A stretch of 11,516 nucleotides of DNA from Parcubacteria group bacterium CG10_big_fil_rev_8_21_14_0_10_38_31 (GCA_002772825.1 PFDM01000038.1:1-11516); one strand, 5' to 3'; positions 1 through 6,217 are shown, counted from the stretch's first letter. Made by a program: numbers and translations. The notes: generated from the sequence alone by a model not told the origin.

Positions 1-30
1 GAGGTAGGGGAAGGTAGAGGAGTAGATTTT

Positions 31-98
31 CAACGGCTAAGTTACAGTTTAGCCGTTGGGGGTTCGCCTTATCTGCCACGGCGGATAGCCGTTGGGGG
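31..98. repeat. Long-form palindromic repeat, copy 1
   Basis: This 68-bp element recurs in the same orientation at 11301-11368 with one difference (G at 47, A at 11317). It contains hairpin I, a 10-bp stem (CAACGGCTAA at 31-40 with TTAGCCGTTG at 49-58) around an 8-nt loop, and hairpin II (TATCTGCC at 70-77 with GGCGGATA at 80-87, one G-T pair). GCCGTTG occurs twice, at 52-58 and 88-94, each followed by a G run, so the single CAACGGC at 31-37 can pair with either. The short palindrome at 6174-6217 equals 31-37 joined directly to 70-94, with one base change. It lies just beyond the 3' end of the minus-strand gene at 114-677. No T-tract follows the stems on either strand, so it does not look like a simple terminator. 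It resembles the REP class of dispersed palindromes, but no family is assigned. Confidence 0.85.
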
Positions 99-113
99 AT
101 TAGATTAATTTTC

Positions 114-677
114 TTATTGGATAGATTCTTTTATTGCTTTTCTTATTTCCATTTCCGCTTCGGAGAAATTGGTATAAGGCCCGGAGAGTAGATAATTATC
201 TTTATGAGAGAAGATTGATATATTTTTCATTTTCTCAAATATGTCTTGTCGGCTGTTTGATTTTACTATTGACCAGATTCCTCTATTGTCTTGCCAGAAG
301 ATTATAGCAAGCGGTTGATGTGGAATGTTTCTTATAACTTCATCAAGCACACTATTGAAAAAAGAATCTGATGTTTGATCTGTTTTAGTCTTCTTAATAT
401 CTTCAAGTGAGATAAAAGACCAAGAACTTAAAAATAATTTATTCTCTCTCGTCCTTGATAGTGCCCTGCCCAATATCTGAGCAAATTGATTAGTCTTTTC
501 TTTTCTTAATGCGGTGACTGGCACGTCAAAGATTAAATCGTTTGGCGTGATTTTGTTTTTCTTAGAAGCGATGGTGATAGAAAAATTATCATCATTTTCA
601 TCGTAAGAAACTTCTGAAATTTCATGCAGTTTCTTCGGAATTTTTATAGTTAATTTATTCTCATCTTTTCTTTTCAT
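114..677 (-). CDS. Hypothetical protein, 187 aa
   Basis: I do not recognise this protein. It is soluble-looking, with no signal peptide or membrane segment. The N-terminal third is lysine-rich and charged. The middle contains the stretch QFAQILGRALSRTRENKLFL. The C-terminal half has a hydrophobic strand with aromatics (LAIIFWQDNRGIWSIV) and ends in a charged predicted helix (SEAEMEIRKAIKES). The ATG start gives the full frame, and no Shine-Dalgarno sequence precedes it. The gene is transcribed away from tsaE across a 104-bp shared upstream region, and its 3' end abuts palindromic repeat copy 1. Base composition and codon use look like the neighbours, so there is no sign of recent transfer. 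The frame is long, closed by TAA and free of a better overlapping frame, so I take it as real. Its function is unknown. Confidence 0.72.
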   Translation of the reverse strand: MKRKDENKLTIKIPKKLHEISEVSYDENDDNFSITIASKKNKITPNDLIFDVPVTALRKEKTNQFAQILGRALSRTRENKLFLSSWSFISLEDIKKTKTDQTSDSFFNSVLDEVIRNIPHQPLAIIFWQDNRGIWSIVKSNSRQDIFEKMKNISIFSHKDNYLLSGPYTNFSEAEMEIRKAIKESIQ

Positions 678-781
678 TCTTTATTCGTAACATTTTATTA
701 AGTCTTAAACAAGATTGACATAGTGATAGTGAAATGTCAGCTTAGAGGATTTTTCTTGTCTAAAATGTTAAAATAGAGAAA
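678..781. promoter_or_regulatory. Divergent promoter region with 10-bp inverted repeat
   Basis: The 104 bp separate the 187-aa gene (minus) from tsaE (plus). TAACATTTTA at 688-697 and TAAAATGTTA at 761-770 form a perfect 10-bp inverted repeat. Each gene therefore has TAAAATGTTA placed 10 or 11 bases before its ATG. For tsaE, TAAAAT at 769-774 followed by 7 bases to ATG is the best -10 candidate. A second inverted pair, TGACAT at 716-721 and ATGTCA at 734-739, lies between them. The repeats may be a shared operator or simply two copies of the promoter core. Confidence 0.5.
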
Positions 782-1237
782 ATGAAAAGGATAACGAATA
801 ATGCTAAAGAGACTCAGGCGTTGGCCCGTGATATTGCCAAAGATGTGGTAAAGAAATCAGGTGGCAAGGCAAAAGTGATAGGCCTTGTAGGTGAACTAGG
901 GGCTGGTAAAACTACTTTTTCTCAGGCTTTTGCATCGGCACTCGGGGTGGAGGAAAAAGTATCCAGCCCAACATTTGTGATAGAGAAGATTTATAAACTT
1001 AAAGATCAAGCCGTTTTTACCCACTTGATACATATAGACGCTTATAGGTTAAATGATCCTAAAGAACTTATTAATCTCGGCTGGAAAGAGATAATAGAAA
1101 ATCCGCATAATATAATCCTGATAGAGTGGGCGGATAATGTAGAGAAGATACTGCCGGAAGATTATATAAAGATAAATTTAGAGCATTTAAGTGGTGATAA
1201 GAGAGAAATTTTAATTAAGATGAAAGATGAAAAATAA
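782..1237 (+). CDS. tsaE: TsaE, tRNA threonylcarbamoyladenosine biosynthesis ATPase
   Basis: TsaE is the ATPase that works with TsaB and TsaD to place threonylcarbamoyl on A37 of ANN-decoding tRNAs (t6A) in the cytoplasm. At 151 aa it is the usual family length. Visible motifs are the Walker A loop GELGAGKTT (residues 37-45), the family segment SSPTFVIE (about 61-68), HIDAYRL (84-90) and the Walker B-like strand IILIEWAD, with Glu115 and Trp116. These are diagnostic of the TsaE/YjeE family. tsaB and tsaD are not in the window. The 3' end overlaps the polA start by 11 bp (1227-1237), so the two are probably co-transcribed and translationally coupled. A TAAAAT hexamer lies 7 bases before the ATG. 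Only a weak AGAG stands near the start, so initiation may be leaderless. Confidence 0.95.
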   Translation: MKRITNNAKETQALARDIAKDVVKKSGGKAKVIGLVGELGAGKTTFSQAFASALGVEEKVSSPTFVIEKIYKLKDQAVFTHLIHIDAYRLNDPKELINLGWKEIIENPHNIILIEWADNVEKILPEDYIKINLEHLSGDKREILIKMKDEK

Positions 1238-3524
1238 AAAAGATAAGAAAATTTTAGTGCTTTTAGATGCGCATGCCATATTGCATAGAGCGTATCATGC
1301 CTTGCCTGATTTTAAATCTCAAGTGACGGGCGAGCCGACAGGCGCGCTTTATGGAGTGTCTGCTTTCCTTATAAAAGTTATTCGAGAGCTTAATCCTGAC
1401 TATATTGTCGCTTGTTATGATGTGCCAGAACCCACTTTTCGTCACATTGCTTATGATGAATACAAGGGGAAAAGACCGAAGATGGATAGCGAGCTTGCCG
1501 GGCAAATTGACAGGTCTCGTGACTTAATGAAGGCTTTTGATATTCCTATTTACGAGAAGCCCGGGTTTGAAGCGGATGACATTTTGGGAACAATTGTTGA
1601 GAAGTTGAAAGATAATGATGATATAAAGATATTCATTGCTTCTGGAGATATGGATACAATGCAACTTGTTAAAAATGGTGATGTTGTGGTCTACACACTT
1701 AAGAAAGGGATAAACGATACAATGATCTATGACCAGAAAGCCGTTAGAGATAGATTTGGTTTTCTTCCAGCATTTTTGCCGGACTTTAAAGGTCTCTCTG
1801 GGGACCCGTCGGATAACATAATAGGAGTGCCGGGGATCGGCGCTAAGACAGCCACCGCTCTGATAGAAAATTTCGGCAAGATTGAAAGTATATACAAGAA
1901 ATTAAAAACAAAAAAAGGAGAAGAAGAATTCATAGAGAAAGGATTTAAGCCGAGGATTATAAGCTTATTGAAGGAGCATGAGGAGGACGCTCTTTTTTCC
2001 AAGGAGCTTGCCACTATAAGAAAAGATGCACCTATAGAATTCTCTTTGAAGGATTCCGAGTTTAAGAATATGTCTCAAGATGAAGAGAGAAAAAAAGAGG
2101 TGAAAGAGATATTCGCCAATCTTGGGTTTAATAGTTTAATGGCTCGACTTAATGGCGTGGTGGATAATAATGCAGTTGTGAGTAGTAATAAAGAGGTCGG
2201 GACAAAGAAAGAAAGTATTCCCCTTGAAGAAAGTATTTTAAACAAGATTGAAGAGATGTATAAAGTGGGAGTCTTCTCTAAAGATGTTTACGAGATAGAG
2301 CGTCATCTTGTTCCGGTTGTGCTGGAGATGGAGAAAAACGGAGTGCTCCTTGATATAGATTTTTTAAAAAAACTCTCAGTAGAATATCATAAAGAGGAGA
2401 AAAAAATAGAAAAGAAAATATGGAAGCTGGCAGGAAAAGAATTTAATATAGATTCACCGAAACAACTTTCAGAAGTTTTGTTTGGGACTCTTGGCATCAG
2501 TAGTAAGAAGATTAAAAAGACTCCCGGGGGAGTACTCTCCACCAAAGCTTCTGAGCTTGAGAAGATTAGAGAAGAATTTCCCATTGTAGATGATATTCTT
2601 TCTTATCGAGAGCTAAGGAAACTCCTTACTACTTATGTCGATACTCTTCCAAAGCTGATCGGGGAGGATGGGCGTCTTCATGCAAGGTTTGACCAGATGG
2701 GGACGGCAACGGGGCGTTTTGCTTCAAGTGAACCAAACTTGCAAAATATCCCTGTTAAAAGTGAGCTTGGTAGAAATATAAGGAAGGCTTTTATTGCTCC
2801 TCGTGGCACGAAATTTGTCGCTTTTGATTATTCTCAAGTAGAATTAAGGGTCCTTGCTATCTTGAGTGGAGATAAAGAATTGATGGATGTTTTTAAAAAT
2901 GGTGGAGATATCCATACTTCCGTAGCGGCACATGTATTTAAAGTAGACCCTAAAGATGTGGATCGTGAAATGAGAAGAAAGGCCAAAGTTATAAATTTTG
3001 GAATTATATATGGTATGGGGGTCAATGCCCTTCGTGTGAATCTGGGTTGCTCAAGAGTAGAGGCACAGGAATTTTATGATAAATACTTTAAGAGCTTTTC
3101 TCGCGTAGCCGAATATTTGAAAGAGCAAAAAGAGATGGCTCATAAACTGGGATTCACGGAAACATTATTTGGAAGAAAAAGATATTTTCCGGAGACGAGC
3201 TCGCGTATACCATTCATACAGAAAGAGGCGGAGCGTCAGGCCACTAATCACCCTCTCCAAGGGACAGCGGCTGATATCATAAAGATAGCTATGTTTAAGG
3301 CAAGAGAAGCGCTTATAAAAAATGGATTAGCAAATAAATCGCGTTTAATCCTCCAGATTCATGACGAACTTGTATTTGAAGTGGATGAAAATGTTACCAG
3401 TCAGGTAGTTGGTATAATAAAAGAGGAGATGGAAAATGCAATAAAGGAAAAATCAAAAGGAATTCCAATCTTAGTAGATGTTAAAACGGGGCATAATTGG
3501 GATGAAATGGAGAATATAAAATAA
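1227..3524 (+). CDS. polA: DNA polymerase I lacking the 3'-5' exonuclease domain
   Basis: Family A polymerase for Okazaki-fragment maturation and gap repair. The 5' nuclease/FEN domain spans roughly residues 1-305: Asp14 in LLDAHAILHRAYH, FEADD, SGDMD, and the DNA-binding H3TH motif after GDPSDN (about 192). The polymerase region begins near residue 355 (IERHLVPVVLEMEKNG). It carries TATGRFASSEPNLQNIP (about 493-509), motif A with Asp534, motif B with Arg583, Lys587, Phe591 and Tyr595, and motif C His712-Asp713-Glu714. All catalytic residues of both activities are present. Only about 45 residues link the two domains, and they contain no DxE exonuclease signature. E. coli has about 200 residues there and Taq about 130, so at 765 aa the enzyme should be non-proofreading. 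The start overlaps tsaE by 11 bp, and holA begins 3 bases after the stop. Confidence 0.97.
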   Translation: MKNKKDKKILVLLDAHAILHRAYHALPDFKSQVTGEPTGALYGVSAFLIKVIRELNPDYIVACYDVPEPTFRHIAYDEYKGKRPKMDSELAGQIDRSRDLMKAFDIPIYEKPGFEADDILGTIVEKLKDNDDIKIFIASGDMDTMQLVKNGDVVVYTLKKGINDTMIYDQKAVRDRFGFLPAFLPDFKGLSGDPSDNIIGVPGIGAKTATALIENFGKIESIYKKLKTKKGEEEFIEKGFKPRIISLLKEHEEDALFSKELATIRKDAPIEFSLKDSEFKNMSQDEERKKEVKEIFANLGFNSLMARLNGVVDNNAVVSSNKEVGTKKESIPLEESILNKIEEMYKVGVFSKDVYEIERHLVPVVLEMEKNGVLLDIDFLKKLSVEYHKEEKKIEKKIWKLAGKEFNIDSPKQLSEVLFGTLGISSKKIKKTPGGVLSTKASELEKIREEFPIVDDILSYRELRKLLTTYVDTLPKLIGEDGRLHARFDQMGTATGRFASSEPNLQNIPVKSELGRNIRKAFIAPRGTKFVAFDYSQVELRVLAILSGDKELMDVFKNGGDIHTSVAAHVFKVDPKDVDREMRRKAKVINFGIIYGMGVNALRVNLGCSRVEAQEFYDKYFKSFSRVAEYLKEQKEMAHKLGFTETLFGRKRYFPETSSRIPFIQKEAERQATNHPLQGTAADIIKIAMFKAREALIKNGLANKSRLILQIHDELVFEVDENVTSQVVGIIKEEMENAIKEKSKGIPILVDVKTGHNWDEMENIK

Positions 3525-3527
3525 TAT

Positions 3528-4448
3528 ATGATTTATTTATTTCACGGCAAGGATACTTATAGGAGTAAGTATAAACTCAATGAAGTTATTGCCAATTTTA
3601 AAGATAAAGGTTCAAATTTTTCTTTCTTCAATATTGAAGAGGGTGATTTTTCCGCTTTGTTTTTAGAAGAGCTTTTGAGGTCGCAGTCATTGTTTGAAAA
3701 GAAGAATGTGATTGTTTTAAACCGTATTTTTGAAGATGCTTTGGCTCGTGACTTTATCATGGAGAAGATAAAAGAGATCAAAACTTCGCCTAATATTTTT
3801 CTTTTTTGGGAAGAGGATATGAAAAAACCACTCTTAAAAGAAGTTTCCGAATTTGCAGATAAGACGCAGGAATTTAATTTACTTGAAATATATAAAGTGA
3901 AAGATTTTTTAAGAGAGGAGGCGAGGAAAATAGATTTAAAAATTGATGCGCACATGGAAAATGAAATTCTTGGAAAACATGGAGCTGATTTATGGGGGAT
4001 AAAGAGTGATATTGAAAAACTCTATCTGATAAACGGCTTAGAACCTAAGATTAAAGAAGAAAAATTTTCTGATTCGGGGAATATTAATATTTTTAATCTT
4101 ACAGATGCTTTTGGTAGGAAGGATAAAAGATTAACTTGGATTTTATATCAGAAAGCGCTTCTTTCAGGTCTTCCTGCAGAAGAAGTATTTTGGAAACTCT
4201 CTTGGCAGGTAAAGAATATTTTGTTAGTGAAGAGGATGTCTGAGGAATTAAGAAAGAGTATAGAAGAAATTATAAAAGAAAGTAAACTTAATCCTTTTGT
4301 GGTAAAAAATTGTTTAAGTTTTTCAAAGAATTTTGATACGGAGAAATTGAATTCATTATATTTAGAACTTGTTGATATTTATCATAGGGTAAGGAGAGGG
4401 AAAACAGATTTTGATACAAGTGTTGAAAAGTTTCTGCTTTCGTATTAG
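3528..4448 (+). CDS. holA: DNA polymerase III delta subunit (HolA)
   Basis: Delta is the clamp-loader subunit that opens the beta sliding clamp. The 306-aa length is close to the usual 330-345. Sequence features fit the family: an opening strand MIYLFHGKDTYR, a mid-protein NIFNLTDAFGRKDK segment, GLPAEEVFWKLSWQVKNIL, and a C-terminal helical collar that includes LNPFVVKNCLSF and the ending HRVRRGKTDFDTSVEKFLL. As usual for delta, there is no intact Walker A. Similarity is spread out rather than concentrated in one signature, so the call rests on overall order and length. It starts 3 bases after the polA stop, and a TAAAAT hexamer at 3517-3522 overlaps that stop codon. Operon membership with tsaE, polA and the following glycosyltransferase is likely. 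Confidence 0.87.
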   Translation: MIYLFHGKDTYRSKYKLNEVIANFKDKGSNFSFFNIEEGDFSALFLEELLRSQSLFEKKNVIVLNRIFEDALARDFIMEKIKEIKTSPNIFLFWEEDMKKPLLKEVSEFADKTQEFNLLEIYKVKDFLREEARKIDLKIDAHMENEILGKHGADLWGIKSDIEKLYLINGLEPKIKEEKFSDSGNINIFNLTDAFGRKDKRLTWILYQKALLSGLPAEEVFWKLSWQVKNILLVKRMSEELRKSIEEIIKESKLNPFVVKNCLSFSKNFDTEKLNSLYLELVDIYHRVRRGKTDFDTSVEKFLLSY

Positions 4449-4461
4449 TCTTTATAATATA

Positions 4462-5634
4462 ATGCAAAAATCAAAAATTTTAATTTTTTCTATAGCTTAT
4501 TCGCCTTTCTGGGGGGGGGCGGAGATTGCCGTAAAAGAGATAACGAGGAGACTTTCTGGTGATTTTGAGTTTGACATGATTACTCTTTCTTTAGAAAAAG
4601 GCCTTCCTTCTCAAGAGGTGATAGGAGATATAAATGTTTATCGTATCTCCGGTGGCAAATTACTTTTTCCCATATTAGCATTTCTAAAAGCTAGAAAATT
4701 AAATAAAAAAAAGGAATATAATATTGTATGGTCAATTATGGCAAGCAGGGCGGGGTTTGCGGCATTGTTCTTTAAACTTTTTTCTTCTTCATACAATCCG
4801 AAAGGAATCCCGGTAAAATTCTTACTCACCTTGCAAGAAGGCGATGATTCTAATTATCCGAAGAAGCGAGCAGGCGCCCTTTGGTTTCTTGTGGAGCCAT
4901 TTTTTAAGATGATTTTTAAGAAAGCAGATTTTATCCAAGCGATAAGTGTTTTTCTTGCGGAGTGGGGTGTAGGTATTAGGAAATCTAACGACAATGTGGC
5001 AGTTGTGCCGAATGGAGTTGATTTGGATAAATTTAAGATTGATTTGTTTAATAAAAGAGAGGTCCGAAAGAAGTTTAATCTTAAATTGGATGACAATGTT
5101 ATTATTACCACCTCACGTTTGGTGACTAAAAACGGAATAACAGACTTAGTGGAGTCAATCCATCTTTTTATGGATAAATATAATATGCCGATTAAGCTTT
5201 TGATTCTCGGTGAAGGTGAAGAACGCAGAAAGATAGAATCATTGATAAAGAAATATAATATGGAAAGGTATGTATCTCTGCTGGGTTTTATTCCCCAGGA
5301 TGAGATTTATGATTATTTATACGCTTCTGATATTTTTATCAGGCCTTCTCTGTCGGAGGGTCTTGGTAATTCGTTTTTAGAGGCGATGGCGGCCGGACTA
5401 CCTGTTATAGGGACACCTGTTGGCGGTATACCGGATTTTCTTGAGGATGGTGTTACTGGTATTTTTTGTAAAGCTAAAGATCCGGAAAGTATTGTGGATA
5501 GTATTTATAAGCTCTTGAGTAATCCAAAATTAAAACAAGAGATTGCTCAGAATGGGCAATCTCTTGTTTTTGAAAATTATGGTTGGGACGTTGTCTCGGG
5601 AGAAATGAAAGGAATATTTAAGCGATTGATTTAA
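4462..5634 (+). CDS. GT4-type glycosyltransferase, GT-B fold
   Basis: This retaining glycosyltransferase (390 aa from this start) probably adds a sugar from a nucleotide-sugar donor to a lipid or surface glycan at the inner face of the membrane. Visible features are the N-terminal Rossmann start ILIFSIAYSPFWGGAE, the interdomain VVPNGVDLDKF, the C-terminal lobe TSRLVTKNGITDLVE, LILGEGEERRKIE, and the donor-site E-x7-E pair Glu299/Glu307 in RPSLSEGLGNSFLEAM, followed by AGLPVIGTPVGGIPDFL. The exact sugar and acceptor cannot be read. I chose ATG 4462, 13 bases after the holA stop. The upstream ATG at 4411 would overlap holA and add 17 atypical residues before the conserved start. Codons for WGGA contain a 9-G tract (4511-4519). 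The 3' end overlaps convergent rpsT by 17 bp and encodes a hairpin terminator. Confidence 0.92.
   Translation: MQKSKILIFSIAYSPFWGGAEIAVKEITRRLSGDFEFDMITLSLEKGLPSQEVIGDINVYRISGGKLLFPILAFLKARKLNKKKEYNIVWSIMASRAGFAALFFKLFSSSYNPKGIPVKFLLTLQEGDDSNYPKKRAGALWFLVEPFFKMIFKKADFIQAISVFLAEWGVGIRKSNDNVAVVPNGVDLDKFKIDLFNKREVRKKFNLKLDDNVIITTSRLVTKNGITDLVESIHLFMDKYNMPIKLLILGEGEERRKIESLIKKYNMERYVSLLGFIPQDEIYDYLYASDIFIRPSLSEGLGNSFLEAMAAGLPVIGTPVGGIPDFLEDGVTGIFCKAKDPESIVDSIYKLLSNPKLKQEIAQNGQSLVFENYGWDVVSGEMKGIFKRLI
4511..4519 (+). repeat. Nine-G homopolymer in coding sequence
   Basis: Nine consecutive G residues fall in the Trp-Gly-Gly-Ala codons near the 5' end of the glycosyltransferase (residues 17-20 from ATG 4462). 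This is the longest G run in the window. Slippage by one base would truncate the protein near its N-terminus. Confidence 0.9.
5532..5570. terminator. Bidirectional intrinsic terminator inside the glycosyltransferase frame
   Basis: AAAACAAGAGATTGC (5532-5546) pairs perfectly with GCAATCTCTTGTTTT (5556-5570) around a 9-nt loop, giving a 15-bp stem. The plus-strand RNA ends in a U-tract (TTTTT at 5567-5571), and by symmetry the minus-strand RNA ends in UUUU. It lies about 48 bases beyond the rpsT stop codon on the minus strand, the expected place for the rpsT terminator. On the plus strand it sits about 65 bases before the glycosyltransferase stop, within codons for KQEIAQNGQSLVF, so it could truncate untranslated plus-strand transcripts. 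Confidence 0.75.
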
Positions 5635-5881
5635 GCAGTCTGATTATTCCTGATTTTTTTCTAGAGGCAGTGTTTTTCTTTATAACTCCTCTTTTTGCGG
5701 CCTTATCAATTGCCTTGTAGGTTGTAGACACTAATTTAGAGGCCTCATCTTTTTTCTTCTCAGACACGAGCTTTTTAAAATTTTTGATGGCACCCTTCAT
5801 TTCATCCTTTCTTTTAAGGTTGAATAGTCTCTTTTTTGCAGAGACGCGGATTGCTTTTTTTGCTCCTTTTGTTATTGGCAT
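5618..5881 (-). CDS. rpsT: Small ribosomal subunit protein bS20
   Basis: S20 is a primary 16S rRNA-binding protein of the 30S subunit. The 87-aa length and strongly basic, all-helical sequence are typical: the N-terminus is MPITKGAKKAIRVSAKKRLF, the middle is KGAIKNFKKLV, and the C-terminal half contains the family segment AIDKAAKRGVIKKNTASRKKS. It is a monocistronic minus-strand gene. Its stop codon lies inside the 3' end of the convergent glycosyltransferase (overlap 5618-5634), and its likely terminator is further inside that gene. The start is ATG at 5881-5879. TATACT lies 7 bases upstream and is preceded by TGC, an extended -10. There is no ribosome-binding site, so a leaderless transcript is predicted. 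Confidence 0.96.
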   Translation of the reverse strand: MPITKGAKKAIRVSAKKRLFNLKRKDEMKGAIKNFKKLVSEKKKDEASKLVSTTYKAIDKAAKRGVIKKNTASRKKSGIIRLLKSIA

Positions 5882-5888
5882 GAATTCA

Positions 5889-5897
5889 AGTATAGCA
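5889..5897 (-). promoter_or_regulatory. rpsT extended -10 promoter
   Basis: Read on the minus strand, TGCTATACT is an extended -10 (TGn plus a hexamer matching TATAAT at 5 of 6 positions). Exactly 7 bases (TGAATTC) separate it from the rpsT ATG, so the predicted transcription start falls at or next to the A of ATG. A poor -35 candidate, TTGCAT, lies 16 bases upstream. Confidence 0.6.
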
Positions 5898-5948
5898 TTA
5901 TCGCTTTAAAATGCAATATGTATCTGAACTTAGACATATGTTGTACAG

Positions 5949-6024
5949 TTAACCTTATGAGGTGACATTCTGATAGAATTGGGGTGACAAAGGTTAATTA
6001 TCAGAATTCATAAGGGCTAAGCCC
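5949..6024 (+). repeat. Nested, mutually exclusive inverted repeats
   Basis: CCTTATGA (5953-5960) pairs with TCATAAGG (6008-6015), and ATTCTGATA (5967-5975) pairs with TATCAGAAT (5999-6007). Together they make a 17-bp stem with a 6-nt bulge. Alternatively TTAACCTT (5949-5956) pairs with AAGGTTAA (5990-5997), using four of the same bases. GGTGACA occurs twice, at 5961-5967 and 5983-5989, 22 bp apart. The small palindrome GGGCTAAGCCC (6014-6024) follows and also shares bases with the long stem. If transcribed, this could form alternative RNA structures upstream of the mini-ORF; as DNA it could be an operator. Confidence 0.55.
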
Positions 6025-6035
6025 GAAAACACATT

Positions 6036-6134
6036 ATGGCGAATAAGAATCAAGCACCATCAAGTACCGGCACATCCGGTCAAAATCAGGCAGAAGTAGT
6101 ATTTCCTAGTGGAGAAAGCAAACAAGACGGTTGA
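6036..6134 (+). CDS. Possible 32-aa small protein or gene remnant
   Basis: This short ATG frame encodes a hydrophilic peptide rich in Asn, Gln, Ser and Gly, opening MANKNQAPSSTGTSGQ and ending with ESKQDG. It ends in two adjacent in-frame TGA codons (6132-6137). The frame then continues open through about 24 codons to another TGATGA at 6210-6215. No ribosome-binding site and no -10 hexamer at the spacing used by neighbouring genes is visible, which argues against translation. No homolog is recognised. The codon choice looks ordinary for the window. It could be a small leader-type peptide, the N-terminus of a decayed gene, or chance. Confidence 0.22.
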   Translation: MANKNQAPSSTGTSGQNQAEVVFPSGESKQDG

Positions 6135-6173
6135 TGAGGTCTTGAGTCTTTTGTCCAAGGACTCCCCTTAGAA

Positions 6174-6217
6174 ATTCATCAACGGCTATCCGCCACGGCG
6201 GATAGCCGTTGATGAAT
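6174..6217. repeat. Perfect 44-bp palindrome, short-form member of the repeat family
   Basis: Two 21-bp arms (6174-6194 and 6197-6217) are exact reverse complements around a central AC. The inner 32 bp (6179-6210, from CAACGGC to GCCGTTG) equal the outer parts of the long-form repeats at 31-94 and 11301-11364, with the 32-bp internal insert missing and one T-to-C change. The ATTCAT/ATGAAT extension is unique to this copy. A stem this long could extrude as a cruciform or fold into a very stable RNA hairpin. Confidence 0.9.

Noticed and set aside
31..98. Palindromic repeats as a CRISPR array or tRNA-like gene (GGTTCG resembles a T-loop)
   Set aside because: There are no regularly spaced units, no cas genes and no acceptor or anticodon arms.
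715..720. Perfect TTGACA as a tsaE -35
   Set aside because: No -10 lies 16-18 bases downstream, and the tsaE -10 candidates are more than 40 bases away.
1263..3025. Several antisense open frames of 63-95 codons within polA, and similar ones in holA, the Mur ligase and mutM
   Set aside because: They lie inside genes with unmistakable conserved products, and their peptides look like shadow translations.
4411..4461. Upstream in-frame ATG for the glycosyltransferase
   Set aside because: It overlaps holA and adds 17 residues (MIQVLKSF...) before the conserved N-terminal strand; ATG 4462 fits the family start.
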